From assembly GCA_934561725.1 (NCBI GenBank), contig CAKTGW010000010.1:1-9817 (forward strand): a stretch of DNA of 9,817 nucleotides, in the 5' to 3' direction. Position 1 is the stretch's first letter. Each line of letters opens with the position of its first letter. Position numbers and translations under genes: made by a program. Of the stretch, positions 1-6,650 are shown one piece after another. Origin of the DNA: an uncultured Oscillospiraceae bacterium. GTDB taxonomy: Bacteria; Bacillota; Clostridia; Oscillospirales; Oscillospiraceae. Under the pieces are notes generated by a model. It ran no database searches. It was not told the origin of the DNA and worked only from the letters and a program-made list of their open reading frames with translations.

Positions 1-1003
1 GCACCATACACAGCGGCACCCAGCGGGGGCCGAGCGCCAGCAGCAGAACGCCCAGTCCCACCGCCAGGCTGAGCCAGCCGCCCCGGGAATAGGTCATCAG
101 CAGGGCCATACAGGCCAGTCCGAATACAGCCAGATACCACAGCTTTTTCCAGGAGCCCGGTACATACAGCGCCATTGTGAGCATCATGGGTGCAAACAGT
201 ACCAGAATGTTGGCAAAGCTGTTGGGATTTTCGAAAAATGAGTAGACGCGCCCCGGCATATTGGCATTCAGCTCCAGATCCGTCAGTATGCCGTTGGCCT
301 CAACGCCGGTCAGGCGCTGGTACAATGCATACAGCGAGCACAGTGCCACACCTATGGAACACAGCAGAATGATCTGTTCCAGCTCCCGGGCGCTTTTGGG
401 CGCATTGGCCGTCAGCAAAACGAACAGCATACAGGTCACGCCAAAAATCAAGAAACGGAAGGACAGCGCCGGCTGCCGGGATGTGACATATCCCAGAAAT
501 ACGCAGAGTGCAAACAGCACCGGGAAGAAACCGATCTCCCGCAGGGAGAGGTGCAGCAAGCCATCCGAGGCCGCCAGAATAAACATGAGCAGCAGCACCC
601 CTGCAAACAGGAGGCTGTACAGATTGTTCCACTGCTTCTGGGGGATCACCAGCAGCGCCAGAATTACAAAGCCGATCCCGGGCGTCAGCCGGCGCCGGGA
701 AAAATCAACAGACTGCTCCAGCAGAAAGCTGCCGGAGAAAACCGTGTTTCTCCCCAGCAGGAACCTGGATAGGCGCAGCGGCAGATCCAGCAGCGCCGAC
801 AGGCCCCGGCAGACACAGTTGCCGCGCCAGAGCGCATCCGCCCTCTGACCGCCCAGAGCAAACCGGTAAAACACGCCGTTTTTCATAGCAGCCCAGCACC
901 ACATGCAGAAGCGGTAGGTCACGCTGCCCCGGAAGATCTCCGTCAGATAGTCCCGAAAGCGTGTGAGCAGTGCCACAAAAAAGCTTGTTTGCAAATATTC
1001 CAC
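1..1003 (-). CDS. O-antigen ligase / Wzy-like polysaccharide polymerase, C-terminus beyond the left edge
   Basis: Partial gene; 334 codons are visible and the 3' end is cut by the window. It probably ligates or polymerises envelope polysaccharide repeat units on a lipid carrier at the outer face of the membrane. The first ~105 residues are mostly soluble and rich in Arg and aromatic residues. After them come at least eight hydrophobic segments (about residues 107-121, 126-145, 157-173, 181-198, 211-229, 262-281, 290-305, 309-327). NPNSFAN at 259-265 and SRGGW at 306-310 resemble the conserved blocks of the Wzy_C/O-antigen ligase family. I chose the GTG at 1003 because GGAGG lies about 10 bases upstream and the preceding glycosyltransferase stops only 5 bases before it, so the two are likely cotranscribed. 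Family membership is inferred from these motifs and the membrane pattern; ligase cannot be told from polymerase, and the large periplasmic loop and C-terminus are not visible. Confidence 0.75.
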   Translation of the reverse strand, partial: MEYLQTSFFVALLTRFRDYLTEIFRGSVTYRFCMWCWAAMKNGVFYRFALGGQRADALWRGNCVCRGLSALLDLPLRLSRFLLGRNTVFSGSFLLEQSVDFSRRRLTPGIGFVILALLVIPQKQWNNLYSLLFAGVLLLMFILAASDGLLHLSLREIGFFPVLFALCVFLGYVTSRQPALSFRFLIFGVTCMLFVLLTANAPKSARELEQIILLCSIGVALCSLYALYQRLTGVEANGILTDLELNANMPGRVYSFFENPNSFANILVLFAPMMLTMALYVPGSWKKLWYLAVFGLACMALLMTYSRGGWLSLAVGLGVLLLALGPRWVPLCMV

Positions 1004-1008
1004 AGACT

Positions 1009-2019
1009 TTATTTCCTCCCCCTGTTTTTCAAGGTGTACAACAGCCCCAGCAGACCGTACATATGCCGGCGCAGCAGAGCAGCCGCCAGAGTTTTGTTGC
1101 GGTTCATCCCTGTGGGCTTATACTCCTCGATCGCCTGTCTGAACAGCGGCAGCCGCGCCAGCTCTCTCAGCCGTCGGACCCCGCCGCCGGGATTGCCCGG
1201 TGCATATTCGTTGGACACGGCGATAAGCAGCCCGGCCCAGGCGCTGTTCAGTTTCCAGTCAGCCGGCACCGGAATATCAAACCGTTCGACCAACTGCTGC
1301 TTCAGCTCTATCGTCCGCATAAAGGTATCCGTAAAGCCGGACAGATAGCGCTTTGTCACGCTCTGGGGATTTTGCAGATATCCATACAGAGGCTTATCCA
1401 CAACGGCCAGGCGGGTCGGTACCGAGAAGTATTCTATAAGGAACACTTCATCCTCCAGATAAGCACCGGTAAAGCGAATTTTGCCCGCCCGGATCACCTC
1501 TGTGCGAAAGAGATACCGCCACACGGTACCCAACAGCAAATTGCGCTGTAAGCGGTCACACAGCAGCGGAAGCACGATCAGCTGCCGGACCTGGTCGAAG
1601 GCGTAGGCGCCGGCAGGCTTGGGTGCACTCTTTACGATCCGTGCGCCGTCCGCATATTCCTCGTAGTAGCCGCAGGCAGCACTGTCGCACTGCTGGCTGT
1701 CCATTGCCTCAAAGAGCGCTGTATACGCCGTACATTCAATATAATCATCCGCATCCACAAAGGCGATATACTCGCCCCGGGCCTCATCCATGCCCCGGTT
1801 TCTGGCTGCGGAAACACCGGCATTGCTTTGACTGATCAGACGCAGCCGGTCATCTGCCGCAGCGATGGAGCGGCAGATCGCCGCCGTATCGTCCTTAGAG
1901 CCGTCGTCCACTACGATCAGCTCCAGATCAGAATAGGTGCTTGCCAGCACGCTGCCCGCCGAACGGGCGATGGTAGCGGCGGCGTTATAGGCGGGAATAA
2001 TGACGCTGAGACGCGGCAT
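1009..2019 (-). CDS. Family 2 glycosyltransferase (GT-A fold)
   Basis: Encodes 336 residues. It likely transfers a sugar from a nucleotide-sugar to a growing lipid-linked oligosaccharide on the cytoplasmic side of the membrane. The GT2 signature is complete: SVIIPAYN at 5-12, VVDDGS at 36-41 (nucleotide binding), NAGVSAARNRG at 66-76, the metal-binding DxD-like FVDADD at 87-92, and LEDE at 188-191 as the probable catalytic acid block. A basic C-terminal tail (RRHMYGLLGLLYTLKNRGRK) may touch the membrane. A GTG 18 bases upstream would add six residues, but AAGGAGA at 2027-2033 sits 7 bases before this ATG, so the ATG is preferred. It is followed after 5 bases by the Wzy-like gene, so the pair is probably one operon for capsule or exopolysaccharide. 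The sugar and acceptor cannot be read from sequence. Confidence 0.9.
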   Translation of the reverse strand: MPRLSVIIPAYNAAATIARSAGSVLASTYSDLELIVVDDGSKDDTAAICRSIAAADDRLRLISQSNAGVSAARNRGMDEARGEYIAFVDADDYIECTAYTALFEAMDSQQCDSAACGYYEEYADGARIVKSAPKPAGAYAFDQVRQLIVLPLLCDRLQRNLLLGTVWRYLFRTEVIRAGKIRFTGAYLEDEVFLIEYFSVPTRLAVVDKPLYGYLQNPQSVTKRYLSGFTDTFMRTIELKQQLVERFDIPVPADWKLNSAWAGLLIAVSNEYAPGNPGGGVRRLRELARLPLFRQAIEEYKPTGMNRNKTLAAALLRRHMYGLLGLLYTLKNRGRK

Positions 2020-2026
2020 GCTTCGG

Positions 2027-2033
2027 TCTCCTT
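2027..2033 (-). promoter_or_regulatory. Ribosome binding site deciding the glycosyltransferase start
   Basis: On the minus strand AAGGAGA is followed by 7 bases and the ATG at 2019. Because this Shine-Dalgarno lies inside the six-codon extension from the GTG at 2037, it argues for the shorter protein. Confidence 0.7.
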
Positions 2034-2058
2034 CCACATGATAAATATCTCCGTTAGG

Positions 2059-2090
2059 AAAAAAGGGTACGGCAAAAACCGTACCCCCTG
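2059..2090 (-). terminator. Rho-independent terminator of rpsT
   Basis: Read on the minus strand, GGGTACGG and CCGTACCC (8 bp perfect stem, arms at 2079-2086 and 2065-2072) enclose a T-rich 6-base loop and are followed by six T (2059-2064). It lies just 3' of the rpsT stop. On the plus strand no T run follows, so it acts in one direction. It leaves only 39 bases before the glycosyltransferase ATG. Confidence 0.85.
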
Positions 2091-2109
2091 TCAGCTATAT
2101 TTGAGAGCC

Positions 2110-2370
2110 TTACATGGCGTTCATTTTCTGAGCCATGCCGGACTTCTTGTGGGCTGCGTTGTTCTTGTGGAGCAGACCCTTGGTAACGGCGTGATCAACA
2201 GCCTTGACAGCAACTTTATAGGTAGTTGCGGCCGCCTCACGGTTGCCCTCAGCCACCGCTGCTTCAAACTTCTTCAGATTGGTCTTCAACTCGGACTTAG
2301 CTGCCTTATTTCTGGCATTTCTCACCTTAGCGAGCTCGTTTCTCTTGATTGCGGACTTAATGTTGGGCAT
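2110..2370 (-). CDS. rpsT: 30S ribosomal protein S20
   Basis: 86 residues, the usual size of bS20, which binds 16S rRNA early in assembly of the small subunit. The start MPNIKSAIKR and the alternating basic/alanine-rich helices (NARNKAAKSELKT at 19-31; KGLLHKNNAAHKKS near the end) are typical of the family. The open frame extends upstream to 2490, but the ATG at 2370 is preceded by a very strong GGAGGAGGTGG, gives the canonical N-terminus and lies downstream of a good promoter. It stands alone between its promoter and terminator, divergent from gpr, an arrangement known in other Firmicutes. Confidence 0.97.
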   Translation of the reverse strand: MPNIKSAIKRNELAKVRNARNKAAKSELKTNLKKFEAAVAEGNREAAATTYKVAVKAVDHAVTKGLLHKNNAAHKKSGMAQKMNAM

Positions 2371-2437
2371 TTTGTGCCACCTCCTCCTACTTAGTTGTTG
2401 GTCCACAGAGTAAAGCTCCATAGACCTGCGGATAATG

Positions 2438-2466
2438 ATTGTAACATCAAAACATTGAAAAATCAA
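2438..2466 (-). promoter_or_regulatory. Sigma-A type promoter of rpsT
   Basis: On the minus strand TTGATT (2461-2466) and TACAAT (2438-2443) are separated by exactly 17 bases. Transcription would start near 2431, leaving a leader of about 60 bases before the rpsT ATG. The spacing and placement fit a housekeeping promoter; no start-site data are available. Confidence 0.7.
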
Positions 2467-2497
2467 GCCTTTTTTCAAATTTTTTTGCAAAGCCGCC

Positions 2498-2526
2498 GCA
2501 TAACCTCCTCTCCCCCGGAAAAGCTA
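2498..2526 (+). promoter_or_regulatory. Possible forespore (sigma-F/G) promoter of gpr
   Basis: GCATA (2498-2502) resembles the sigma-F/G -35 element (GYWTA). 14 bases later GGAAAAGCTA (2517-2526) resembles the -10 element GGNNANANTW, with one clear mismatch. Spacing is one or two bases shorter than usual. The position fits, since initiation would fall just 5' of the gpr ribosome binding site and gpr is forespore-expressed in Bacillus. The match is weak and no sigma-A alternative stands out. Confidence 0.3.
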
Positions 2527-2556
2527 CAAAATATACATGAAAAGGAGGCTTTTTCC

Positions 2557-3465
2557 ATGAATTTCATATCTCCGCGCACTGATCTGGCTCTTGAAGCCCG
2601 CACGCTTCGAACAACTGAGCTCTCCGATTCCGGGGAACTCCCCGGCGTATCCGTCTGTGAGTACGACATAAGCGGCTTTAAAGTCACAACAGTCTCCGTC
2701 CTTGATGAGACAGGTGTAAATTCATTATGTAAACCCATTGGAAAGTATATAACTATTGAAACAGACCGCCTGATCAGCCGGGAAGAAAATGCCTTTGCCC
2801 AGTGCGCTGAGCTTCTGGCCGATCAATTGAAAACCCTTCTCAAGCAGGCTTTGGGACCGGATGCACGTATTCTGGTCATTGGCTTGGGCAACGAGGCCAT
2901 TACGCCGGATGCGATCGGCCCCTGGACGCTGGAGCATCTTCTGGTCACCCGGCATTTGAAGGAGCGCCAGCTCCCGGATTTTGCACACTTCTCTGCTGTC
3001 TCGGCACTCCGTGCCGGAGTTTTAGGCACAACAGGAATTGAATCCGCCCTGTTGGCCCAAATCGTTTCCGCAGCGGTGAAGCCCGATGTGGTCATCGCTG
3101 TGGACGCACTCGCTTCCTGTCAGCTGAGTCGTCTTTGCCGAACCGTGCAGCTGACGAATACCGGCATCACTCCCGGTTCCGGTGTTGGTAATTCCCGGGC
3201 TGAACTCTCGGAAAAAACCTTGGGTGTTCCGGTGATTGCCATAGGTATTCCTACGGTTGTAGATGCATCAACACTGGCCGCAGATCTAGTTCAGAACGCC
3301 GGAATTTCCATCGCTCCGGACAAGCTGCCAGCCACAGGAATGATCGTAACTCCCCGAGATATTGATCACAGCGCACGTGATGCCGCTAAGCTTGTTGGCT
3401 ATGGTCTGAATCTTGCTTTTCATGACGGTCTGACCCTCGAAGACATTGACATGCTGCTGAGTTAG
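2557..3465 (+). CDS. gpr: GPR germination (spore) protease
   Basis: 302 residues. GPR is made in the developing forespore as a zymogen and, on germination, cleaves the small acid-soluble proteins that coat spore DNA, releasing amino acids. Family hallmarks are RTDLALEAR at 7-15, IGLGNEAITPDAIGP at 108-122 and VVIAVDALAS at 178-187. D118 and D183 correspond to the two aspartates reported as essential in Bacillus GPR. A long conserved block, TGITPGSGVGN (202-212) to IGIPTVVDAS (229-238), follows. The start is set by AAAGGAGG at 2541-2548, 8 bases before the ATG; the upstream frame extension overlaps the rpsT promoter region and is discarded. It is shorter than Bacillus GPR (about 370 residues), and only six residues precede RTDLA, so the N-terminal propeptide is nearly absent. 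The gene diverges from rpsT and no terminator is evident after it before the parS sites. Confidence 0.95.
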   Translation: MNFISPRTDLALEARTLRTTELSDSGELPGVSVCEYDISGFKVTTVSVLDETGVNSLCKPIGKYITIETDRLISREENAFAQCAELLADQLKTLLKQALGPDARILVIGLGNEAITPDAIGPWTLEHLLVTRHLKERQLPDFAHFSAVSALRAGVLGTTGIESALLAQIVSAAVKPDVVIAVDALASCQLSRLCRTVQLTNTGITPGSGVGNSRAELSEKTLGVPVIAIGIPTVVDASTLAADLVQNAGISIAPDKLPATGMIVTPRDIDHSARDAAKLVGYGLNLAFHDGLTLEDIDMLLS

Positions 3466-3472
3466 TCCCAAA

Positions 3473-3488
3473 TGTTCCACGTGGAACA
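3473..3488. promoter_or_regulatory. parS: parS centromere site, copy 1
   Basis: TGTTCCACGTGGAACA is a perfect 16-bp palindrome. It differs from the Bacillus subtilis parS consensus (TGTTNCACGTGAAACA) at essentially one base, and the change makes it fully symmetric. It lies 7 bases after the gpr stop and upstream of parA/parB, whose product ParB should load here as a CTP-dependent sliding clamp. Confidence 0.93.
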
Positions 3489-3509
3489 ATATCAGGCTTT
3501 AAAACTTAA

Positions 3510-3525
3510 TGTTCCACGTGGAACA
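3510..3525. promoter_or_regulatory. parS: parS centromere site, copy 2
   Basis: Identical in all 16 bases to copy 1 and 37 bp downstream of it, separated by a 21-bp AT-rich spacer. It ends 32 bases before the -35 element of the parA promoter, so ParB loaded here could also affect parA transcription. Confidence 0.93.
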
Positions 3526-3557
3526 AATAAAATAAGCAGGAATCAACGATAAAGTGA

Positions 3558-3586
3558 TTGAAACCGACAAAAAAGAGTGGTATAAT
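3558..3586 (+). promoter_or_regulatory. Sigma-A type promoter of the parA operon
   Basis: TTGAAA (3558-3563) and a perfect TATAAT (3581-3586) are exactly 17 bases apart, with an extended -10 TG at 3578-3579. The predicted start near 3593 leaves a leader of about 28 bases. The promoter overlaps an in-frame TTG-initiated extension of parA, which supports the downstream ATG as the true start. Confidence 0.85.
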
Positions 3587-3608
3587 TCAGAATGCAAACA
3601 AAAACATC

Positions 3609-3613
3609 GAGGA
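3609..3613 (+). promoter_or_regulatory. Ribosome binding site deciding the parA start
   Basis: GAGGA sits 7 bases before the ATG at 3621 and inside the leader predicted from the promoter, selecting this start over the in-frame TTG at 3558. Confidence 0.6.
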
Positions 3614-3620
3614 AAAACCT

Positions 3621-4376
3621 ATGGGAAAAATAATTGCAATCGCCAATCAAAAAGGCGGCGTAGGCAAAACTACAACCTGTACCAGCCTTTGCTGTGCGCT
3701 AAAAAATCGCGGGCGGCAGGTGCTGCTGGTGGATGCAGATCCCCAGGGAAATTGCACCTCCGGAATGGGTGTGGACAAGTCAGCCAGCCCAAACATCTAT
3801 GATATATTGGTCAATCAGGCCCCGGCAGTGGAATGCATACAAAACACAAAATATGGCGACGTGATACCATCAAATAAGGAATTATCCGGTGCCACGATCG
3901 AATTGGTCTCAGCAGAAAAACGCGAATTTGTTCTGAAAAACGCACTGGCTCCGTTGAAAGAGATCTATGACTACATATTTATAGACTGTCCGCCCTCGCT
4001 GGAGCTGCTTACATTAAATGCACTTGTGGCCGCAGATACGGTGCTGGTGCCAGTTCAATGCGAATATTACGCGCTGGAAGGCATTGCCGACCTGATGACC
4101 ACGATCAAGCTCACAAACAAACGTTTGAACAGCAGCTTGTCCATAGAGGGCATCGTACTGACTATGTACGACAGCCGCACCAACTTTTCCAATCAGGTAG
4201 CTGACGAGATCAAAAACTTTTTTGGTGAAAAGGTCTACAAGACCTTTATCCCACGCAACGTTCGGCTTGCAGAGGCCCCCAGCCATGGAAAGCCGATCAT
4301 CGCCTATGACAGATTGTCAAAGGGCAGCCGGGCATACATGAAGCTGGCCAATGAGTTTTTAAAACGGCAAGGCTGA
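3621..4376 (+). CDS. parA: ParA/Soj chromosome partitioning ATPase
   Basis: 251 residues, the normal size of chromosomal Soj-type ParA. ATP-bound dimers bind DNA non-specifically; ParB at parS stimulates hydrolysis, giving the gradient that separates origins. In Bacillus Soj also controls DnaA. Visible motifs are the deviant Walker A KGGVGKT at 11-17 (with the signature lysine K11), the A' box VLLVDADPQGN at 34-44, Walker B YIFIDCPPS at 118-126 with D122, and the late block RNVRLAEAPSHGKPI typical of the family. There is no N-terminal helix-turn-helix, so it is not the plasmid type Ia form. It is the first gene of the unit, with its promoter and two parS sites directly upstream, and parB begins 14 bases after its stop. 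The name soj is equally valid. Confidence 0.96.
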   Translation: MGKIIAIANQKGGVGKTTTCTSLCCALKNRGRQVLLVDADPQGNCTSGMGVDKSASPNIYDILVNQAPAVECIQNTKYGDVIPSNKELSGATIELVSAEKREFVLKNALAPLKEIYDYIFIDCPPSLELLTLNALVAADTVLVPVQCEYYALEGIADLMTTIKLTNKRLNSSLSIEGIVLTMYDSRTNFSNQVADEIKNFFGEKVYKTFIPRNVRLAEAPSHGKPIIAYDRLSKGSRAYMKLANEFLKRQG

Positions 4377-4390
4377 GCTAAGGAGGCAAA

Positions 4391-5290
4391 ATGGCAGAAA
4401 AAGGATTAAAAAAAGGCCTGGGTACAGGCCTGAGCGCCCTCTTTGGGGATGATCTGGACGCTGTACCGGCAGAAAGTCCGGAAAAAAAGGAAATACTGGA
4501 GCTTCCCATCACAAAGGTCGAGCCCCGCGCGGAACAGCCGCGATATACCTTTGACGAAGTCGCACTGGCTGAGCTGTCAGAATCCATACGGGAATATGGA
4601 ATGATCCAGCCGATCACTGTACGTCCGCTGGAAAGTGGGTATTATCAAATCATCGCCGGTGAACGCCGCTGGCGCGCAGCGCGGATGGCCGGTCTAAGTC
4701 AGGTGCCCGTTCGGGTCCTGGAGGCCGATGACCGCCGGGTCAGTGAAATGGCACTGGTTGAAAATCTGCAGCGCGAGGATCTGAATCCCATCGAAGAGGC
4801 CAAGGGTCTCAGCGATCTAATGAATGAATACGGCATGACACAGGAGGAAGCCGCCCAGAGTGTGGGCAAAAGCCGCTCAGCCGTGGCCAACTCATTGCGT
4901 CTGCTGAATCTGTGCCCATATGTCATGGAGCTGCTGGAACAAGGCTTTATCACAACAGGACATGCCAAAAGCCTGCTGAGCATTCAAAATGCCCAGACAC
5001 AAGAGGCCGCAGCCAACACGATCGTTGCGCAGGGGCTGTCTGTGCGGCAAACCGAGCGGCTGTGTGCTAAGCTGGTAAAGGAGCCGCAGGAAGAAGAACC
5101 CACAGCAGATCCCGGCAAAATCACGGTGGACTATGCCGCCGAGATGGAAAAGGAGCTGCAAACAGCACTGGGACGCCGGGTGAAGATCACAGAAGGCCGC
5201 AAAAAGGGAAAAATTGAGCTTGAATTCTACGATGCAGACGACAGGGAAGAGCTTATTGCCAGTCTGCGCATGCTAAAAAGAAAACAATAA
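4391..5290 (+). CDS. parB: ParB/Spo0J chromosome partitioning protein
   Basis: 299 residues. ParB binds parS, closes into a CTP-dependent DNA clamp, spreads, recruits SMC and activates ParA. The N-terminal KGLGTGLSALFGD (8-20) is the usual basic ParA-stimulating tail. The CTPase domain carries GERRWRA at 90-96 and ENLQREDLNPIEEA at 124-137 (nucleotide- and metal-binding boxes). The helix-turn-helix follows at about 148-172 (TQEEAAQSVGKSRSAVANSL) with GHAKSLL at 190-196. After an acidic linker (PQEEEPTADP) comes the C-terminal dimerisation domain. The start is preceded by AAGGAGG. It is translated just after parA, with the cognate sites in cis upstream. A Noc paralogue is possible in principle, but the pairing with parA and the parS rather than Noc-type sites favour Spo0J. 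Confidence 0.96.
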   Translation: MAEKGLKKGLGTGLSALFGDDLDAVPAESPEKKEILELPITKVEPRAEQPRYTFDEVALAELSESIREYGMIQPITVRPLESGYYQIIAGERRWRAARMAGLSQVPVRVLEADDRRVSEMALVENLQREDLNPIEEAKGLSDLMNEYGMTQEEAAQSVGKSRSAVANSLRLLNLCPYVMELLEQGFITTGHAKSLLSIQNAQTQEAAANTIVAQGLSVRQTERLCAKLVKEPQEEEPTADPGKITVDYAAEMEKELQTALGRRVKITEGRKKGKIELEFYDADDREELIASLRMLKRKQ

Positions 5291-5321
5291 ATAATCATTT
5301 TTATAACAGGGAGTATAAATT

Positions 5322-6617
5322 ATGCTGGACATTAAAGTAATCCGGGAAAATCCCGCCGACGTAAAAGCACGGCTGAAAGCCAAAGAGGTGGATTGCGACG
5401 CCGCCATCGACCGCATTCTGGAGCTGGATGAGAGCCGCCGCGATCTGATCTACAAGACCGAGGGCGCCAAGAGCGAACAGAATAAAACGACCAAACAGAT
5501 CCCCGCAATGAAGAAAAACGGTGAGGATACCACAGAGGTCTTTGCACATCTGAATCAGCTGAAGGAGGACATCAAGGCCTACGATGCACAGCTGAAAACC
5601 GTAGAGGATGAATACCGTACACTGATGTTGGGTCTGCCCAACCTGCCTGATACGGATCTGAAGCCCGGCGGCAAGGAGAACAACGAGCCTATCCGTTACT
5701 TTGGCGAGCCCCACAAGTTTGAGTTTGAGCCCAAGCACCACGTAGATCTGTGCACCGGCCTGGGACTGATCGACTATGACCGCGGCACCAAGCTTGCCGG
5801 AAGCGGCTTTTGGATGTATAAGGGTCTGGGTGCACGGCTGGAGTGGGCACTGCTGAACTACTTCATTGACTGCCATCTGGCCGACGGCTATGAATTCATC
5901 CTGCCACCGCACATGCTCGAGTACCAGTGCGGCCTTATCGCCGGACAGTTCCCCAAGTTTGCAGATGAAGTCTATAAAATCGAAAACCCCACCGATGACC
6001 GGGTGCACTACATGCTGCCCACCGCCGAGGCTGCACTGGCCAGCTTCTATCGGGATGAGATTCTGACTGAGGCAGATCTCCCCAAAAAGATGTTTGCCTA
6101 TACCCCCTGCTTCCGCCGCGAGGCCGGATCCTACCGCAGCGATGAGCGCGGCATGGTTCGCGGACATCAGTTCAATAAGGTGGAAATGTTCCAGTTCACC
6201 CGCCCCGAGGACAGCGACGCTGCCTTTGACGAGTTGGTCACAAAGGCAGAAAATCTGGTCAAGGGTCTGGGCTTCCACTTCCGTACAGTAAAGCTGGCCG
6301 CAGGCGATTGCAGCGCCTCCATGGCCCGCACCTATGATATTGAGATCCAGATTCCCTCCATGGATGGATATAAGGAGGTTTCCAGCGTATCCAACGCACG
6401 GGATTACCAGGCGCGGCGCGGCAACATCCGCTTCCGCCGCGAGGGTACCGGAAAGACCGAATTTGTCCACACTCTGAACGGTTCCGGCCTGGCTACCAGC
6501 CGTATTTTCCCTGCAATGGTGGAGCAGAACCAGCTTGCCGATGGCTCTGTCGTTGTCCCCGAGGTCCTGCGCAAGTATCTGGGCGGCATGGAAGTCATTA
6601 AAAAGAATCACGAATAA
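5322..6617 (+). CDS. serS: Seryl-tRNA synthetase (class II)
   Basis: 431 residues. It charges tRNA-Ser (and tRNA-Sec where present) with serine in the cytosol. The N-terminal coiled-coil arm that grips the long variable arm of tRNA spans about 27-105, ending in the family's LMLGLPNLP (101-109). The catalytic core shows GTKLAGSGFWMYKGLGARLE (155-174), GQFPKF (208-213), TAE (234-236), motif 2 FRREAGS...RGMVRGHQFNKVE (264-288) and motif 3 NGSGLATSR (386-394). Several positions differ from the common bacterial form: TAEAALAS rather than TAEVPLTN, SVSN rather than SCSN, and LATSR rather than LAVGR. The catalytic motif 2 and 3 arginines are kept, so an active enzyme is expected. The start has GGGAG about 9 bases upstream. 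It follows parB by 31 bases, leaving no room for a T-box leader. Linkage of serS to soj-spo0J occurs in other Clostridia. Confidence 0.95.
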   Translation: MLDIKVIRENPADVKARLKAKEVDCDAAIDRILELDESRRDLIYKTEGAKSEQNKTTKQIPAMKKNGEDTTEVFAHLNQLKEDIKAYDAQLKTVEDEYRTLMLGLPNLPDTDLKPGGKENNEPIRYFGEPHKFEFEPKHHVDLCTGLGLIDYDRGTKLAGSGFWMYKGLGARLEWALLNYFIDCHLADGYEFILPPHMLEYQCGLIAGQFPKFADEVYKIENPTDDRVHYMLPTAEAALASFYRDEILTEADLPKKMFAYTPCFRREAGSYRSDERGMVRGHQFNKVEMFQFTRPEDSDAAFDELVTKAENLVKGLGFHFRTVKLAAGDCSASMARTYDIEIQIPSMDGYKEVSSVSNARDYQARRGNIRFRREGTGKTEFVHTLNGSGLATSRIFPAMVEQNQLADGSVVVPEVLRKYLGGMEVIKKNHE

Positions 6618-6650
6618 ACCATAAACAGAAAAAGAGAGAAGGTATGTCTC

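Noticed and set aside
1394..1402. Perfect DnaA box (TTATCCACA)
   Set aside because: It lies inside the glycosyltransferase coding sequence, where it encodes the common VDKP motif of that family. No further boxes or AT-rich unwinding region cluster around it.
970..1551. Open frames of 119-193 codons on the plus strand over the glycosyltransferase 3' half
   Set aside because: They are shadows of the minus-strand glycosyltransferase, with no ribosome binding site or recognisable domain.
3558..3620. 21-residue N-terminal extension of ParA from a TTG
   Set aside because: It overlaps the -35 and -10 elements of the promoter, and the ATG at 3621 has a ribosome binding site and gives the standard ParA N-terminus.
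5291..5321. Possible T-box or separate promoter before serS
   Set aside because: The 31-base gap is too short for a T-box leader, and no -35/-10 pair of proper spacing is present.
5301..6611. Long open frame of 436 codons on the minus strand
   Set aside because: It is the antisense of serS, which has full family homology and a ribosome binding site. The antisense product has low-complexity hydrophobic composition and no recognisable domain.
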